The notes under the pieces are model-generated. The model saw only the letters and a program-made list of their open reading frames with translations, had not been told where the DNA came from and did not search any database. Positions 10,073 through 22,010 of a stretch of 64,000 nt of DNA are shown here, piece by piece; position 1 is the first letter of the stretch; the number at the start of each line of letters is the position of its first letter. A program made the position numbers and the translations under genes. Source of the DNA: Oenanthe sinensis (Eukaryota; Streptophyta; Magnoliopsida; Apiales; Apiaceae); contig CM053794.1 in NCBI GenBank assembly GCA_028671895.1, positions 42,796,501 to 42,860,500 on the forward strand, read 5' to 3'.

Positions 10073-11615
10073 TGAAGGGTTTCAGGGCACAAACGCAGCG
10101 GAATAAACGTGAAAAATAAATCAAAATAGCGAAACCCTCCGCAGGATCCATGCGAAAACAAAAGATTTAATTCGGAGATAAAGAATAAATACATTTAGAA
10201 GCTTTAACAGTTCATTAATGGAAGATTAATGGAGGTCCAAAGCTTGTTTAATCACCACGTATCCCGCTCTCGCGATCTACGCTCTACGGTATCCACACGA
10301 ACACTTTTCATGAAGGATTGATGTGTACTAGCACCCGAAAACTTCTTCTCTCTCTATCTTCCTCCTCTCTCAGAGCGGCTAGGGTTTTTGTAAAATCTCT
10401 ATCTTATTAAATCAGCCCATAAAGAGATTATATAGAGAGAGGAATAAGTTTTCTAATTATAATCCAATTATAATTAATACTAATCCAAAATTCTAAATTA
10501 TTTAATTAAGTCTCACTTAATTAATTAATTATTAATTTTGGAATTAGTTTAAGTAATTCATTTATTCTATTTATATAATTAATTAAGTCATACTTAATTA
10601 ATATCATAAATAAAATAAATTACTTATTTAATTTAAATTCATAATTTAAATTATTTCTCCTTCAAGCGTTCTTTGTGTGTGACCCTGTAGGTTATTATTA
10701 CGTTGGCAACAATTTTAATATCTAATTAAAATTGTAAACAATGAGCGGCATCTAGTAATACATCATTGCTACCCAAGTAATAATAATAAATCGGTGATTC
10801 GATTAAGCCTTTCGTGAATAATGTTCCATGTAATATAATCCCTTTAATCTTGATATTATAGATTAAACTCAAGGCATGTCTCGTGTCATCCTTTTCATAA
10901 TTTAATCTTTATTTTCTTGATCGATGAGTAGACTATTAAAATCAAATCAACATTTGAGCACGGCCGTGCATTTCATAATCTCACTCAAACAAGAGGCCAA
11001 TAATATCACTCCTAAAATTAGGAGGATTAAATCCCATCTAGATCATTCATATTTCTCATACGATTCATAATATACCCAATGTCCACTTTTATCATCACCC
11101 GGTCAAAGGTAACTTTTAATGTAATCAAAGTATATTAATTCTCGTATAGAAATATAATGATTTCAGGTCTAAGGATCATTACACCATTATCACAGTGAGA
11201 ATTACTTATGACACTTACTTAACATGTAGAATCTCACGGCGGGTCATTCCAGTGCCATGCATTGATACATGCACTTATGTTCTTGACTTTAGTATCCCCA
11301 TACCTATGACCAATGAGATGTGGTCATCTGTCAAGAAACATACTAGTCTTTGTGCATTATTATTGTCCTTAAATAATAATACTCGACTAGGGAATTTTAG
11401 GAATAAGATACTATTCATATAATCTCATTTTTAAGTCACATACTTAAAGATATATAATACGTATCAAAATTCTAAGGACATTTATTATGCTTTCAATTTA
11501 TTACGCAGTAAATAAAACATAATAAATCAATAATAATCAATAAAACATAATCTTTAATAATAAATATTTTCCTTAAAATATAAAAAATATTGTCTCTAGA
11601 GCACAATTACTAACA
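10073..11615 (-). repeat. 5' LTR of Copia-1 (1543 bp)
   Basis: The LTR runs from TGAAGGGTTTC at 10073 to TAACA at 11615, so on the minus strand it has TG...CA ends. Bases 10329-11615 repeat as the left LTR. The LTR is intact, with no foldback insertion. The ORF at 11195-11422 is shared with the other LTR and is not a gene. Confidence 0.9.
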
Positions 11616-14600
11616 CTCGTGAGTACTTAAAAACTTTAAACTAGTAATTAGACCATAAAAATAGAGGTAAGGGAAGAAACTTGTTGGTTAACAAGATGAA
11701 GTTAAAGGCCTAGTTTTCATTGTCTTGATAATTGTCTATTGATTATTGTGTTAGTTTAATTAATTAGTGGTAATTTAGTTAGTTCCTGAATTGATTTATT
11801 TTCGACTTGAATTGAGAGAAAGATAGGCATTGATATTTAACAGCTTAAATTAGTCATCGTGGGAACGAATTATATATATTACTTGTTTAGATATGTGCAC
11901 TTGCGTATAGGTTGTAAAATCGCTAACAGTAGATAAATGATTAGATAAAAAGAAGGAGATTGGGTGTTTGTGCATATATGGGATATATATGTATATTTGG
12001 GTATGTGTGTGTGATATTAAATTTAAAAAAAAAAGTAATGACAAAAGGTTAATTTTTATAATAATATGTTAAGTCATGAATGGGTTGTAAAAAAACAAAA
12101 CACATCAACAAGATTTTAACGTCCGTTAGAATCTTTTTAATGGAAGGACCTGAATTATAATTTTTTTGAAGTTTAATTACATGAAATACAGAATCTTTAG
12201 TTCAACAATAAAATATGAATAGTTTTGGGATAAATCATTTAACTTTCCCTATAAAATATAGAGAAAATTTTAGAAATAAAATATATAAATAATATCTTTT
12301 TTATATTATAAATATGTTTAGGGATTTTTAAAAAAATACCAAGCTTTTTATATTTTTCTGCAAAAATATATTATTTATTTTATATTTTGCAAAAATATGG
12401 TCTTTAATTATTATTTTTTTGCAAAAATATGATTTTGCAACCTCATTCAACTAAAATCAACTTCAAATGCAAACACAGACAATTTCATTTTTTTTAAAAG
12501 TTGCTTTCAGTTGTATTTGGTTATAAATTCTATATAAAAATTTTGCATTTGGTTATTTTTAGTTGAAACTGTATTTTTGGTAAAAATTTAAAAGATAGTA
12601 AAATTGAAAAATAAAATTAAAAATGGTGTTTTTTGATAAATACCCATATTTTTATCAACTAAATATAATATTTATACAATAACTAAATAAATAAACATTA
12701 TTTTTTCGTTGTTGATAAATTCTCCCCATTTATAATATAAAAGTTTGTATTTATAATCTCACATATCTAACCACATAATCTCATATGCACACAGAGAGAT
12801 AAACGTGATTAGCATATGACTTAAATTCGGATAGAAAAAATTACTTGTTTATTTAGAAAGTTAAAAATATGTTATTTCTATTATATTGAAATTGATAAAA
12901 AAAATGTTAATTCATCAAAATCGTATTTATTAACTTATATATTTCCCGCGTCCTATTTATGTTGTTCACGAATATTATTCCAACTTTTATTCACTCAAAC
13001 TAAATAAAAAAATAATTATTAGAAGTATTTATACTTTTTCAAAAATTTAATACCTAATTTCTCATATTACAATATTTTTGAAAAAAGAGAGATAATGAGG
13101 CTGTCATAAATAAGGGCAAATTAATTCTAAGATTCCTGAACTATTAGTCATTTTTTTTATCTAAGTCCTTGAACTAAAAATGTAAATTGATATATAATTA
13201 AACTTTTAAATTTTTTCCATTAAAGTCCTTCCGTCAAATTTCATTAAACGTCCGTTAACTTTTGATGATGTGACATTCTAAATAAAGATAAATTAATTTT
13301 AATGTCTCTAAACTATTAGGATTTATTATGTAAGTTCCTGAACTGAAAATTTAAATTTAAATCTCAATTTTATATTAAAAACCACTCTTTTATTTTTTAT
13401 TTACTTTCCTTCTTTTTAATTTAGATTTTTTTTAATTTTGCATATATTAGATGGAAGGTAGAGGTTTTATGTACGTTAGGTACATGCACAGAAGAGTGGA
13501 AAATTGTACTAATTGCTTGTGGTTTGTTAGTGAAGATGAGACGCTGAAAATGGGACACATAAAAATGTTGACATTTTATGGGTTTAAGATGGAGGAGTAG
13601 AACATGATTATTATTTGTATGTATATTTTGCATCAATCAGTTTCAAGCTTAACACAAGCGGGATCGGATTAAAGATTTCCTATTATTGACTTATTTTCGG
13701 TGGCAGATCCCTTGTCCGCGCAGTCGAGTATGTTGAACCTCTGATATTTTCATTTTTTTTTCTTTGCGTTTGTTTATTTTAATAAGTATAATAAGATATT
13801 TTAAATCTAATAATAATTAACTATTTATAAAATATATACATACAACTAATATTTAGGTTATATAATTTGTTAAATTTCTAAAATTGAATGTTATCCATTT
13901 TAATTACCAAACTCATTTTCACATGGTAGATTATTTTTTAATATTTATAAAAAATACTACTTTTTTAAACTTTTTTCTGAATTATTTTTACAAAAATACG
14001 GTCTACAATTAAAAATAACCAAATACAATTTTTTATCTACAATTTGTAATCAAATACAGTCAATGCAATTTTTTTTTAAAAAAATAAAATTTTCTCGTGA
14101 TTGCATTTGAGTTTTATTTTAGTTATACCTGGGTTGCATCGATTACAATATCGTATGTTTACAAAAAAAAAAATTAAAAATAATATTTTTATAAAATAAA
14201 AAATAAAAAATGTATTTTTAAAAGAAAAGAAAATATTTAATATTTTTAAAAAAATCCCAATATTTTTCCCCACTTCACAATTTTTTCCTTTTCACCACCT
14301 AGAAATTATTCCTAAATCCAACTACTTATTTTTATCTTAATTTTGATGGCGGTGCGAGCAAGATTTCAACACTTCAATTTTTTAACTTTTTTTTTTGGAA
14401 AGGAGTTATACTATTGGTCGGTTATGTGCTGCCGTGTTGGTACTCAAGAGTTTTTATTGGAATATATTTACAAACTCCTCTCGAAAAAATGGTCCTATGT
14501 ATCTCAAATTTGAAAAAATATTAGATATTTGATAGTATCCAATTGACTTTTCTATTATAATAAATAAAATTATATGTTTTAGACTAATTAGGCTTATATG

Positions 14601-14984
14601 TTTTAGAAATGAGTATATATTTTAATAAATCTCATAGAGAATCGAATCCAATACCTGGACGGCTACATTTTAAATTATATTATATATTTTAACATTCATA
14701 GATATATTTTGATGATTTGAAAATATATATCTGGTGGTTATATTAATTCTTAAACAAATTATACCGTTAGAAAAATTTCATTTTGATGTCCGCGTGAATT
14801 CTCGAAATAAAATACTTCTCTTAGATTTATCCTAAAGAAATTATATATAATTTTGTTAATACTATATTTTTGTAATGATCGTTTAAGATGAAGAATGATA
14901 ATAATATATCAAATAAAATTATTCTCTGATGTTGTATATTACTTAAATATGCACAAAGGTATAATTGTAAACTAATTAAATATA
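11616..14984. other. AT-rich intergenic DNA with repeat debris
   Basis: I see no gene. Homopolymer-rich stretches with 'gggattttt..aaaaatacc'-type ends occur near 12322 and, inverted, near 14262. They could be the ends of a degraded MITE or MULE, but no target duplication was found. A short TIR-like palindrome at 13240-13340 could not be assigned. Confidence 0.5.
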
Positions 14985-15225
14985 TCTATACTATATTATT
15001 ATAACTGAAAAATTAAAAATTTTGGTTGGTCGGTCCGTCCTCGATATTGGGTCACAGGCTTAAAAAATAGAAATGTATTAGATATAATTTTACTTATTAT
15101 AATATGAGTCTTAATTATATACATATTTATATTAACTAAAATTTCCATCTTAGGCCCAATATTTATAACACGAGTCCAAATTATATAATTTTACTTATTA
15201 TAATACCGACCTTAAATATATATAA

Positions 15226-15260
<35 letters not shown>

Positions 15261-15578
15261 AACTAAAATTTTATTTTTTTAGATCCAATTATATTTATTA
15301 AAACACGGGTCCATATTATAACATATTTATATTAAATATAATAAATTTATATAAAATAAGAGAACATATAATATTAACATAAATTCTTAATATTATAAAA
15401 TTTTATATTAAATATAAATAAATAAAATGAATAAATAAATCAATTATTTAAATATAAGTTATCATGTGTTTCGCAAAGATTAAAAATTTTGGTCCAATGT
15501 GAATCATAGAAAAGATCTTAACCGTTCAATTTTAGATGAATCATAAAAACGATCTTAACAATTCAATTTTAACAAAAT

Positions 15579-15681
<103 letters not shown>

Positions 15682-16729
15682 TATATATAACTCTGACCCG
15701 GGTAACCCTCCTTTTATACAACTCATCACAAATAATATTATATTATATTTAAATTATATTCTATGTTTTCTATTTTAAGGATCATACTTATCTTATAATT
15801 TTTATTTAATATATCATTAAAATTTATGAATATTAATATATAAATATCGTTGTATAATAAAATACAACTCTAACATCGATAGTCCTCTTTTTATATAACT
15901 ACTCACTGATAATATTATATTATATTAACATAAATTCTCAATATTATAAAATTTTATAATAAACATCAATAAAAAATAATATAAAAAATAAAATTACCTA
16001 AATATTAGTTATTCATCCCGTGCTTCGCACAGATTATAACCTTGTATAAATGTATGATAAAAATGATGAGATTATAATTTTCAGATTTTGTTTTGAATTT
16101 TTTTTATTACTTAACTATGAAAATAATTATATTAATTTATGAAAGATATTTAATTTATAATATATTTCTTCTTTTAAAAAGACAAAGTCATTTTTCAAGA
16201 ATTTATAACATTTTTAAAGTAATTTTTCTCTTTCAAAAAATATTTTTTCTCTAAGATCAAATAAACATATAAAAATGTTTTGTAGAATTACTAAATTTTC
16301 TGTATTTATTTGAAATTTTCCTAAAACTCATCATTATTTTATGTTAAAAAAATATTCAACCCTCAGAATAATTTTTTGAGACCGGCCACGAGAACTTTTT
16401 TAGTCACTAATCAATTTTGTCAAAAACAAATGGTAACTTATCAACGTGGGCACAATTTTTAATTAGAGATAAAGTACACAATGCAATATATACTATATTA
16501 TTATAGCTTAAATATTAAAAATTTTGGTTGATTGATTGGTCGTCCGTACTGGCCCGACCTAAAAAATATACACATATTAAATATAATATGACCTAAAAAA
16601 TATTAGTTATAATTTTATTTAATATAATATGAGCTCTAACTATATATATATATATATATACTAAAATATTATTTTTTAGACTCAATTATTTATTTATAAC
16701 ACGAGTCCAAATTATATAAATTTATTTAT

Positions 16730-16734
16730 TATAA
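16730..16734. repeat. Left target-site duplication TATAA of Copia-2
   Basis: TATAA here and at 28825-28829 flank the two LTRs exactly. The paralogous empty site at 29998-30002 has a single TATAA. Confidence 0.95.
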
Positions 16735-16949
16735 TGTTTCCCAGAATAATCAATCTATTACAGAAGGGGGTTGAATGTAATAGTGCCTGTAAATCGATTA
16801 TGAACACAAGTATATTGAATGGAATACTGTTTTGTATTAATAATGAACTTGAATACAAAACTCTCTCAAGATATTAAGTTCTTAAGAGCTGCTAGGTTAC
16901 AAGATATTGCTTTTATGAATTCAATCTTTAATTATAACCTATCTCTGTG

Positions 16950-16958
16950 TTTATATAG
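16950..16958 (-). promoter_or_regulatory. Putative TATA box in Copia-2 LTR
   Basis: CTATATAAA on the minus strand sits mid-LTR, a suitable place to end U3 and start transcription about 25-30 bases further on, near 16925. The same site is at 28502-28510 in the 5' LTR, where it would drive the element. Confidence 0.6.
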
Positions 16959-17210
16959 ACACAGCTACAAATACAATTACAAAACAGATTATGATAAGAA
17001 TAGATTTAATAAGGTAATTTGACTTGCACTTGAATTCCTTCTTACTATCCAAATCAGACTCTGATTTGTCTGTTTCCTTTTCTGATAAACTCTGGAGCTA
17101 AACTCTGTCGGTTTGTCATTCTCTGATTTGAGCATTCTCTGTTAGAGTAAACTCTGATTGAGTATTCTCTGGTAGAGTAAACTCTGACCGACAGCTTCCT
17201 TAAACGCTGA

Positions 17211-17218
17211 TGACGTCA
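17211..17218. promoter_or_regulatory. TGACGTCA palindrome in LTR U3
   Basis: TGACGTCA is the classic palindromic bZIP (TGA/CRE-type) site. It lies about 255 bp upstream of the TATA box in the transcription direction; the 5' LTR copy is at 28763-28770. A role in stress- or hormone-induced transcription is inference. Confidence 0.45.
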
Positions 17219-17272
17219 GCATAAACTCTGTTTAGTAATCTCTGACAATCACCAGTGTTTGCATTCCTAACA

Positions 17273-17288
17273 ATCTCCCCCAATTTAT
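17273..17288 (-). promoter_or_regulatory. Polypurine tract of Copia-2
   Basis: The minus strand reads ATAAATTGGGGGAGAT directly before the 3' LTR start TGTTAGG, the usual plus-strand primer position. Confidence 0.9.
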
Positions 17289-17372
17289 GCTTTAAGAATT
17301 AAAACATAAATTTCACTTATGATGTCAGAAATACAAGACAAATGCACCAGAGTTTATTTACCCTTTTTAGAC

Positions 17373-20300
17373 TTAGATTCTTCTGTAAAATAATTCTTCT
17401 TTCAGAAATTGACTTAGGAGCTTCTCTTCAGCATTTTTCAGTAAGTCAACAAGCTTCTCCTTCAATTCCTTCATGTTTTCAGAAGAATCATCTATTTGAA
17501 ATATTGCAGCCCTTAGAGCATAAATTGATGACCTTTCCATCCTTTCATCTAAGACAATGCAACAGGTCTTCATTCCATCAGGATTTAAAATTAGTGTAGG
17601 AATCCCTAACACCATCTTGACCTTTGCATCTCCCTTTCTCATAGCTCTTCTTGTTCCATCTTCAAGTAAATACCCAAACTCATAATCTTCAGACTTTATC
17701 ATCATCAATCTTTCACTCTTCTTCTTTTCAGCTATTTTTCTTTCAAGAATCTTTCTCCACTTTGAAGTTGCTTCATTTTCATCATTGAGCAGATATAGAA
17801 CATGTTCAAGTTCTTTAGATGCCTTATCCTTCAGATTTTCTTCAGCAATCTTCAAAACTCTCCCATCTTCTAGAAAATACAGAAGCTTCTCCTTAGCTTG
17901 AGCTCCATCAAAACTATCTTTCACTATGTTAACAGATATTAATTTGTCAAGATGTTCTTGAGACAGCTCTTCTTCAGGTTTATCTTTTAATGAATAAGGA
18001 TCTCTGAAGATGTTTGCTTCACCTCTGTAGATCTTAGCATGTGTATCACCAATACCACCCTTGTTGTTTCCAAGCCTGGCATTGAGTGTCAGAGTTTGAG
18101 TTGTAGTCCACAGAGGATCAGACTTTTTCTTTCTGATCAGAGATGGTTGATGATCTTCTTCTTCAACATCAAACCTAGATCCACCTGGTAGAAAAGTTGT
18201 TCCCATCATAGTAAGAGATGTTTGTGGTTTGGTTGGAGCTTTTTGTTGAATTCTTGAGGATGATCTGGTTTGAATTTCTGAGACTTGTTTTGGTTGATCA
18301 ATTATCTTAGGAACTTCAACAGATTTGATTTGAGTAGGCTTGGATTCTGACTTCTTCTTTTGAACAGGTGCCTTTTTCACATATTTTCTCTTCTTCTTTT
18401 CTTGAGCATTTTTATTTCCAGACTTTTTCAGTTCAGCTTCCACAGCAACAGGATCCATTCCTGGATTTTCTTCTTCAAACATTTTCTTTGCCAGTTCTGC
18501 ATCTTTTAAGTTTTGTTCTTCAATCCTCTCAGGCTTATCTTCTTCTTCAAGCCTTTTTGCTAATTCCAAATCAGCATCTATCAGAGTTTGCTTGTCGTCA
18601 GAGTTTACATCAGACTTTGATGTCATCAGAGTTTGTGAGGTTGTCAGAGTTTGTCTTATCAGAGTTTGTTTTCCTTCCTTATGACTCCCATGATCTTCAT
18701 CATCAGGTTTGTCAGAGTTTAGAATTTCATCCTCCTTGCATTTGTCTGAACCCGTCTCCCCCTTTCTGACATCATTCCCAATGTGCTCAGTAAAAAGTTG
18801 AACGAAGTTTGTGAGCATGCCCTGCATAGAAGTGACAGAGACAGAAATCTCATCAACCTTGGATTCCAAAGCATTCTGCTTGTCTGAAATGTTCTTTATC
18901 TTCATGCCTAAAGAATTCTGAGAAGTAGAGAAGGTAGATTCAACAGCTGCTGTAGATTTAGTGACAAAGTCCTTAAGACCACTAACTTCACTCTTAAGTC
19001 CTTTGGTCATTATGGTGGATGCCTTCAAGAGTGTCTTGAGTTCTGGAGAGTTTATTTCTTTATCAGCTTTATTGACCAAGTCAATAACATGAGGCCATGG
19101 AATATTTGCCTCAGGAAACTTCCAAGAGAAATCCCAGATTTCTTGTCTGTGAGAGGTAAGGTAATCTTCATTTGAAGTCTTTGGAGTAGAAGAGAAATCC
19201 CTTCTGACACCCTCTGCATTTAGATCAGCCTCAATTTGACCTTTGAGATTTTCCACCACCATGTAATCAGGATAAGCCATTTGCAATCTGTCAAGTGCAT
19301 CATAAGAGTTGACAGGCCACCTTTTGGTGTTATACCGCTGTGTGAAGGGAATGGAGAGATCTGTGACTACTTCATCAGCAAAAATCACATCATCAGAATC
19401 TGAGTCCTTTCCATCAGAATTTAATAATTCAGCAGTGTTTGGCACAGCATCAGAGTTTGCAGAAATAGGTAAACTCTGAGTACCTGCACAAATAACAGAA
19501 CACCCTAAATCACTCTGATTTTTTAAAGTAATCTCATTACTTCTCACATCACACATATCATAACTTTCAATAGTTAGATTTTGCTCACTAGAAGTAACTA
19601 ACTTCTTTCTCAATTCTACCTCTCCTTTTGCCAGATCCTGTGTCTGCCTCTCATTAATTCTGTTTTCCACACATTTTACCTCAGACTCACCAGAAAGGTT
19701 CAACACACAATGTCCTACAGAAATAAGAGGTGGCTGAGAAAGGATATCTGTAGTCACATGAATAGGGGTATCCTTTTTAGGACTATCCATGATCATCCCA
19801 GCAGTAAATGTAGGAAACATAAATTCTGAACTTATGCAATCAGAGAATGTAAGTTCTGAAGAAAAGTCAGAGTTTATACCTTGATCCTTTGAAGTTGTAG
19901 ATGGAGTCTCCATGGGCTGTGTAGAAATTGGTTGCACTAAAATAGCATCAGAGTGTGCCTGTGGAGCTTCATCAGAGTTTGTCTGTCTAACATGTAAGGC
20001 TTGGTCTGCAATCATAAGAGTGATGATTGGTTCTTGTGTGACCTGAGTCATATCTGTAGCTGCTTCACCACTTTGAGGTGAAGGTTCTTGTGGGCTTGAC
20101 TCTGCCAGAGATTGGCCTTCAGCATCAGCAACAGCAATGTCTTTTATAATTGATTGAGTGCCTGCATCCAAACTTTGATTGAATGGTTCTTGTGTGGCTG
20201 GGGCCTTGACAACTTCTTCAACCCTTTGAGCTGAAGGTTCTTGTGGATTGTACCCCTGATCAATGCTGGCTTCACTTGCTGGAATTGTGGCTTCTATTGA

Positions 20301-22010
20301 ACTTTGATCAATAGGTTCTTGTGTACCTGGCCCTTCAAAGACTGCTACCTCACTTTGAGAAGTAGGTTCTTGTGTGTCCTGGCCAAAAGTGACAGACTTT
20401 TTCTTCTTTCTTGAAAAACGTTGAGAACTAAGAGATGCTGACGATGACTTTGATTTCTTTGCCTCCATTTCTCTTCTTACTTCTTCAGCCAGTTCCCTTG
20501 CTCTTTCATAAGATATCTCCTTTATGACTTGCTTTGGAGACTTTGTAGGAGAATCAGATACTGGTATAGGACCAGCTTCCTCTGGAGTGACATATGGCCC
20601 ATCTTTCAAATAATTGTGTTGTCGCTCCTGTTCAGCCTTGAGCCCAATCATGTTCTCAATTGGAACTGGTAATCCAGGTTCCTTCCAAGGAATATTTGCC
20701 TTCCAGCAACCCCATGCTTCACCAGAGTTTATCAAGACATTAGTGGTTGGCTCAGAGTTTGTAATGTCTTCAGAGTTTAAATCTTGAGGTTTAGGCTGAT
20801 CAGAGATTAGGACGTCAGAGTTTAGAGCTGCATCAGAGTTTATCCCTGCAGTGTTTGCAGCCTCAGAGTTTGCAAGTTTGACTAATCTTCTCCTCTTTTT
20901 CTTTACCTCAGCCCCAGTCTCAGAAGCCTGTTCAACTGTCGTTCTTTTAGCAAAAACGAACTCTTCATCAGAATCTGTATTTTCATCAATTAATTTCCTC
21001 TTTTTGAGAGTAGATTCTGTTACTAACTTCCCCTTCCTTTTGCTGGAACCCTGTTGAGAGGTGTGTTTTGCAACTACAGTCTGTTGAGAGACTGTAGAGG
21101 TTGGCAAAGGTGTTTGGGAGTCAGTGTTTGGAGGGTGGCTTGGGTTTGAATCAGAGGGTGCTAAACTCTGATCCATAGCCACTGAGATGAAATCCCTGCC
21201 ATACATGGTAGGCATTCTCTGATTTAAGAGAAGCCTGACCCATGTGGGATAAAAGAGAGGAGAGAGATTACCTTTCTTAGTGTCCTTCCTAGCTAGGTCA
21301 GCAAAAATTCTTTTGTTCATACAAAAACTAGCTAAACTCTGATCATTCTCAAGACTTACATTAGGCAATAAATAATTAAAAATTAACTGAAGAAATCTAG
21401 CAAAGTATATGGTGTGAACATCATCATTAATTTTGCTAGCTAGCTGCCTAATTATTAAACAAGGAAAATTGAAATTGAGATTATGGGTTAGAGAATACCC
21501 AATCTGTTGTGCTAGTTGTGGGATTGCATCAAAATTTGTGCATTTGCCTGTGAAGGCCCTTGTAATGCAATCGAAGAAAAAACTCCATTCTCTTCGAAGA
21601 TTAGGTCTTGTCAGGCTCCCTAACTTTGATAGGCTTCCTCCATAGCCTATAGACCTGAAAAACCCCTTGACCTGTTCATCTCCAACAAGGTCATCATACA
21701 CAGCCACTTCTGGTAGATGTAGAGCTTGTCTCACCACAGCAGGAGTAATTGTGTGTTTTCCATTGCATTGAAATGTGATAATGGGTTCTTCATCATCATC
21801 AGCATTGTTGTACGTAGCAGTGGACCATATTCTTACCAGAGATTGAGCAGAAAAGTTTAATGGTTCTTGGAGTGCATAGCCAATATAACTTTGTGCTAGA
21901 AAATCCTGGACAACATGAAAATCTTCAGGTGCATCCGTCTTATTTAACAAAGAAATATAGTTTGTGGCAGCAAAAGTATAGTTTTGGAAGGTTTGTCCTT
22001 TGGATGCCAT
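17373..22010 (-). CDS. Copia-2 extra ORF downstream of pol, 1545 aa, function unknown
   Basis: This uninterrupted ORF starts MASKGQTFQNY. Residues about 1-300 look globular (blocks VRQALHLPEV, RREWSFFFDCITRAF, FARFLQLIF). From memory this resembles the N-terminal part of proteins often labelled 'synaptobrevin, longin-like domain protein' in Asteraceae genomes, which I take to be retroelement ORFs. Residues about 300-980 are low-complexity, rich in Ser, Glu, Gln and NSD/NSE motifs. Residues about 990-1065 look coiled-coil, about 1200-1240 are Lys-rich, and about 1340-1540 are charged and helical. There is no clear signal peptide or hydrophobic membrane segment, so the 'env-like' label used for Sirevirus third ORFs is not supported here. 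It lies 535 bp after pol and 100 bp before the 3' LTR. How it is expressed (spliced or subgenomic RNA) is not evident. Confidence 0.85.
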   Translation of the reverse strand: MASKGQTFQNYTFAATNYISLLNKTDAPEDFHVVQDFLAQSYIGYALQEPLNFSAQSLVRIWSTATYNNADDDEEPIITFQCNGKHTITPAVVRQALHLPEVAVYDDLVGDEQVKGFFRSIGYGGSLSKLGSLTRPNLRREWSFFFDCITRAFTGKCTNFDAIPQLAQQIGYSLTHNLNFNFPCLIIRQLASKINDDVHTIYFARFLQLIFNYLLPNVSLENDQSLASFCMNKRIFADLARKDTKKGNLSPLFYPTWVRLLLNQRMPTMYGRDFISVAMDQSLAPSDSNPSHPPNTDSQTPLPTSTVSQQTVVAKHTSQQGSSKRKGKLVTESTLKKRKLIDENTDSDEEFVFAKRTTVEQASETGAEVKKKRRRLVKLANSEAANTAGINSDAALNSDVLISDQPKPQDLNSEDITNSEPTTNVLINSGEAWGCWKANIPWKEPGLPVPIENMIGLKAEQERQHNYLKDGPYVTPEEAGPIPVSDSPTKSPKQVIKEISYERARELAEEVRREMEAKKSKSSSASLSSQRFSRKKKKSVTFGQDTQEPTSQSEVAVFEGPGTQEPIDQSSIEATIPASEASIDQGYNPQEPSAQRVEEVVKAPATQEPFNQSLDAGTQSIIKDIAVADAEGQSLAESSPQEPSPQSGEAATDMTQVTQEPIITLMIADQALHVRQTNSDEAPQAHSDAILVQPISTQPMETPSTTSKDQGINSDFSSELTFSDCISSEFMFPTFTAGMIMDSPKKDTPIHVTTDILSQPPLISVGHCVLNLSGESEVKCVENRINERQTQDLAKGEVELRKKLVTSSEQNLTIESYDMCDVRSNEITLKNQSDLGCSVICAGTQSLPISANSDAVPNTAELLNSDGKDSDSDDVIFADEVVTDLSIPFTQRYNTKRWPVNSYDALDRLQMAYPDYMVVENLKGQIEADLNAEGVRRDFSSTPKTSNEDYLTSHRQEIWDFSWKFPEANIPWPHVIDLVNKADKEINSPELKTLLKASTIMTKGLKSEVSGLKDFVTKSTAAVESTFSTSQNSLGMKIKNISDKQNALESKVDEISVSVTSMQGMLTNFVQLFTEHIGNDVRKGETGSDKCKEDEILNSDKPDDEDHGSHKEGKQTLIRQTLTTSQTLMTSKSDVNSDDKQTLIDADLELAKRLEEEDKPERIEEQNLKDAELAKKMFEEENPGMDPVAVEAELKKSGNKNAQEKKKRKYVKKAPVQKKKSESKPTQIKSVEVPKIIDQPKQVSEIQTRSSSRIQQKAPTKPQTSLTMMGTTFLPGGSRFDVEEEDHQPSLIRKKKSDPLWTTTQTLTLNARLGNNKGGIGDTHAKIYRGEANIFRDPYSLKDKPEEELSQEHLDKLISVNIVKDSFDGAQAKEKLLYFLEDGRVLKIAEENLKDKASKELEHVLYLLNDENEATSKWRKILERKIAEKKKSERLMMIKSEDYEFGYLLEDGTRRAMRKGDAKVKMVLGIPTLILNPDGMKTCCIVLDERMERSSIYALRAAIFQIDDSSENMKELKEKLVDLLKNAEEKLLSQFLKEELFYRRI

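Larger units (their letters stand above)
1..11615 (-). mobile_element. Copia-1: Ty1/copia LTR retrotransposon, defective, left end outside window
   Basis: The element reads right to left: 5' LTR 10073-11615, primer-binding site 10060-10071, long leader, decayed gag (about 7883-7120) and pol (about 6720-4417), polypurine tract next to 4403, then the 3' LTR (1-4402, interrupted by the inverted-repeat element at 581-3688). The pol order integrase, reverse transcriptase, RNase H is that of Ty1/copia. Coding parts are broken by many stops and deletions, yet the two LTRs differ at only a handful of sites by eye. The right flank after 11615 begins CTCGT, the candidate target duplication; its partner lies outside the window. 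Confidence 0.9.
16735..17272 (-). repeat. 3' LTR of Copia-2 (538 bp)
   Basis: The LTR runs TGTTTCCC...CCTAACA with TG...CA ends. It matches 28287-28824. U3 (right part, about 17040-17260) holds at least five exact AAACTCTG words on the plus strand, plus CTCTGA variants. The 67-codon ORF inside it is a by-product. Confidence 0.95.

Noticed and set aside
12322..14262. Possible MITE or MULE with 'gggattttt' ends
   Set aside because: The end similarity is short and homopolymer-based and no target duplication was found.
16819..17022. 67-codon ORF repeated at 28371-28574
   Set aside because: It is LTR sequence of Copia-2 on the opposite strand; both copies come from the LTR pair.
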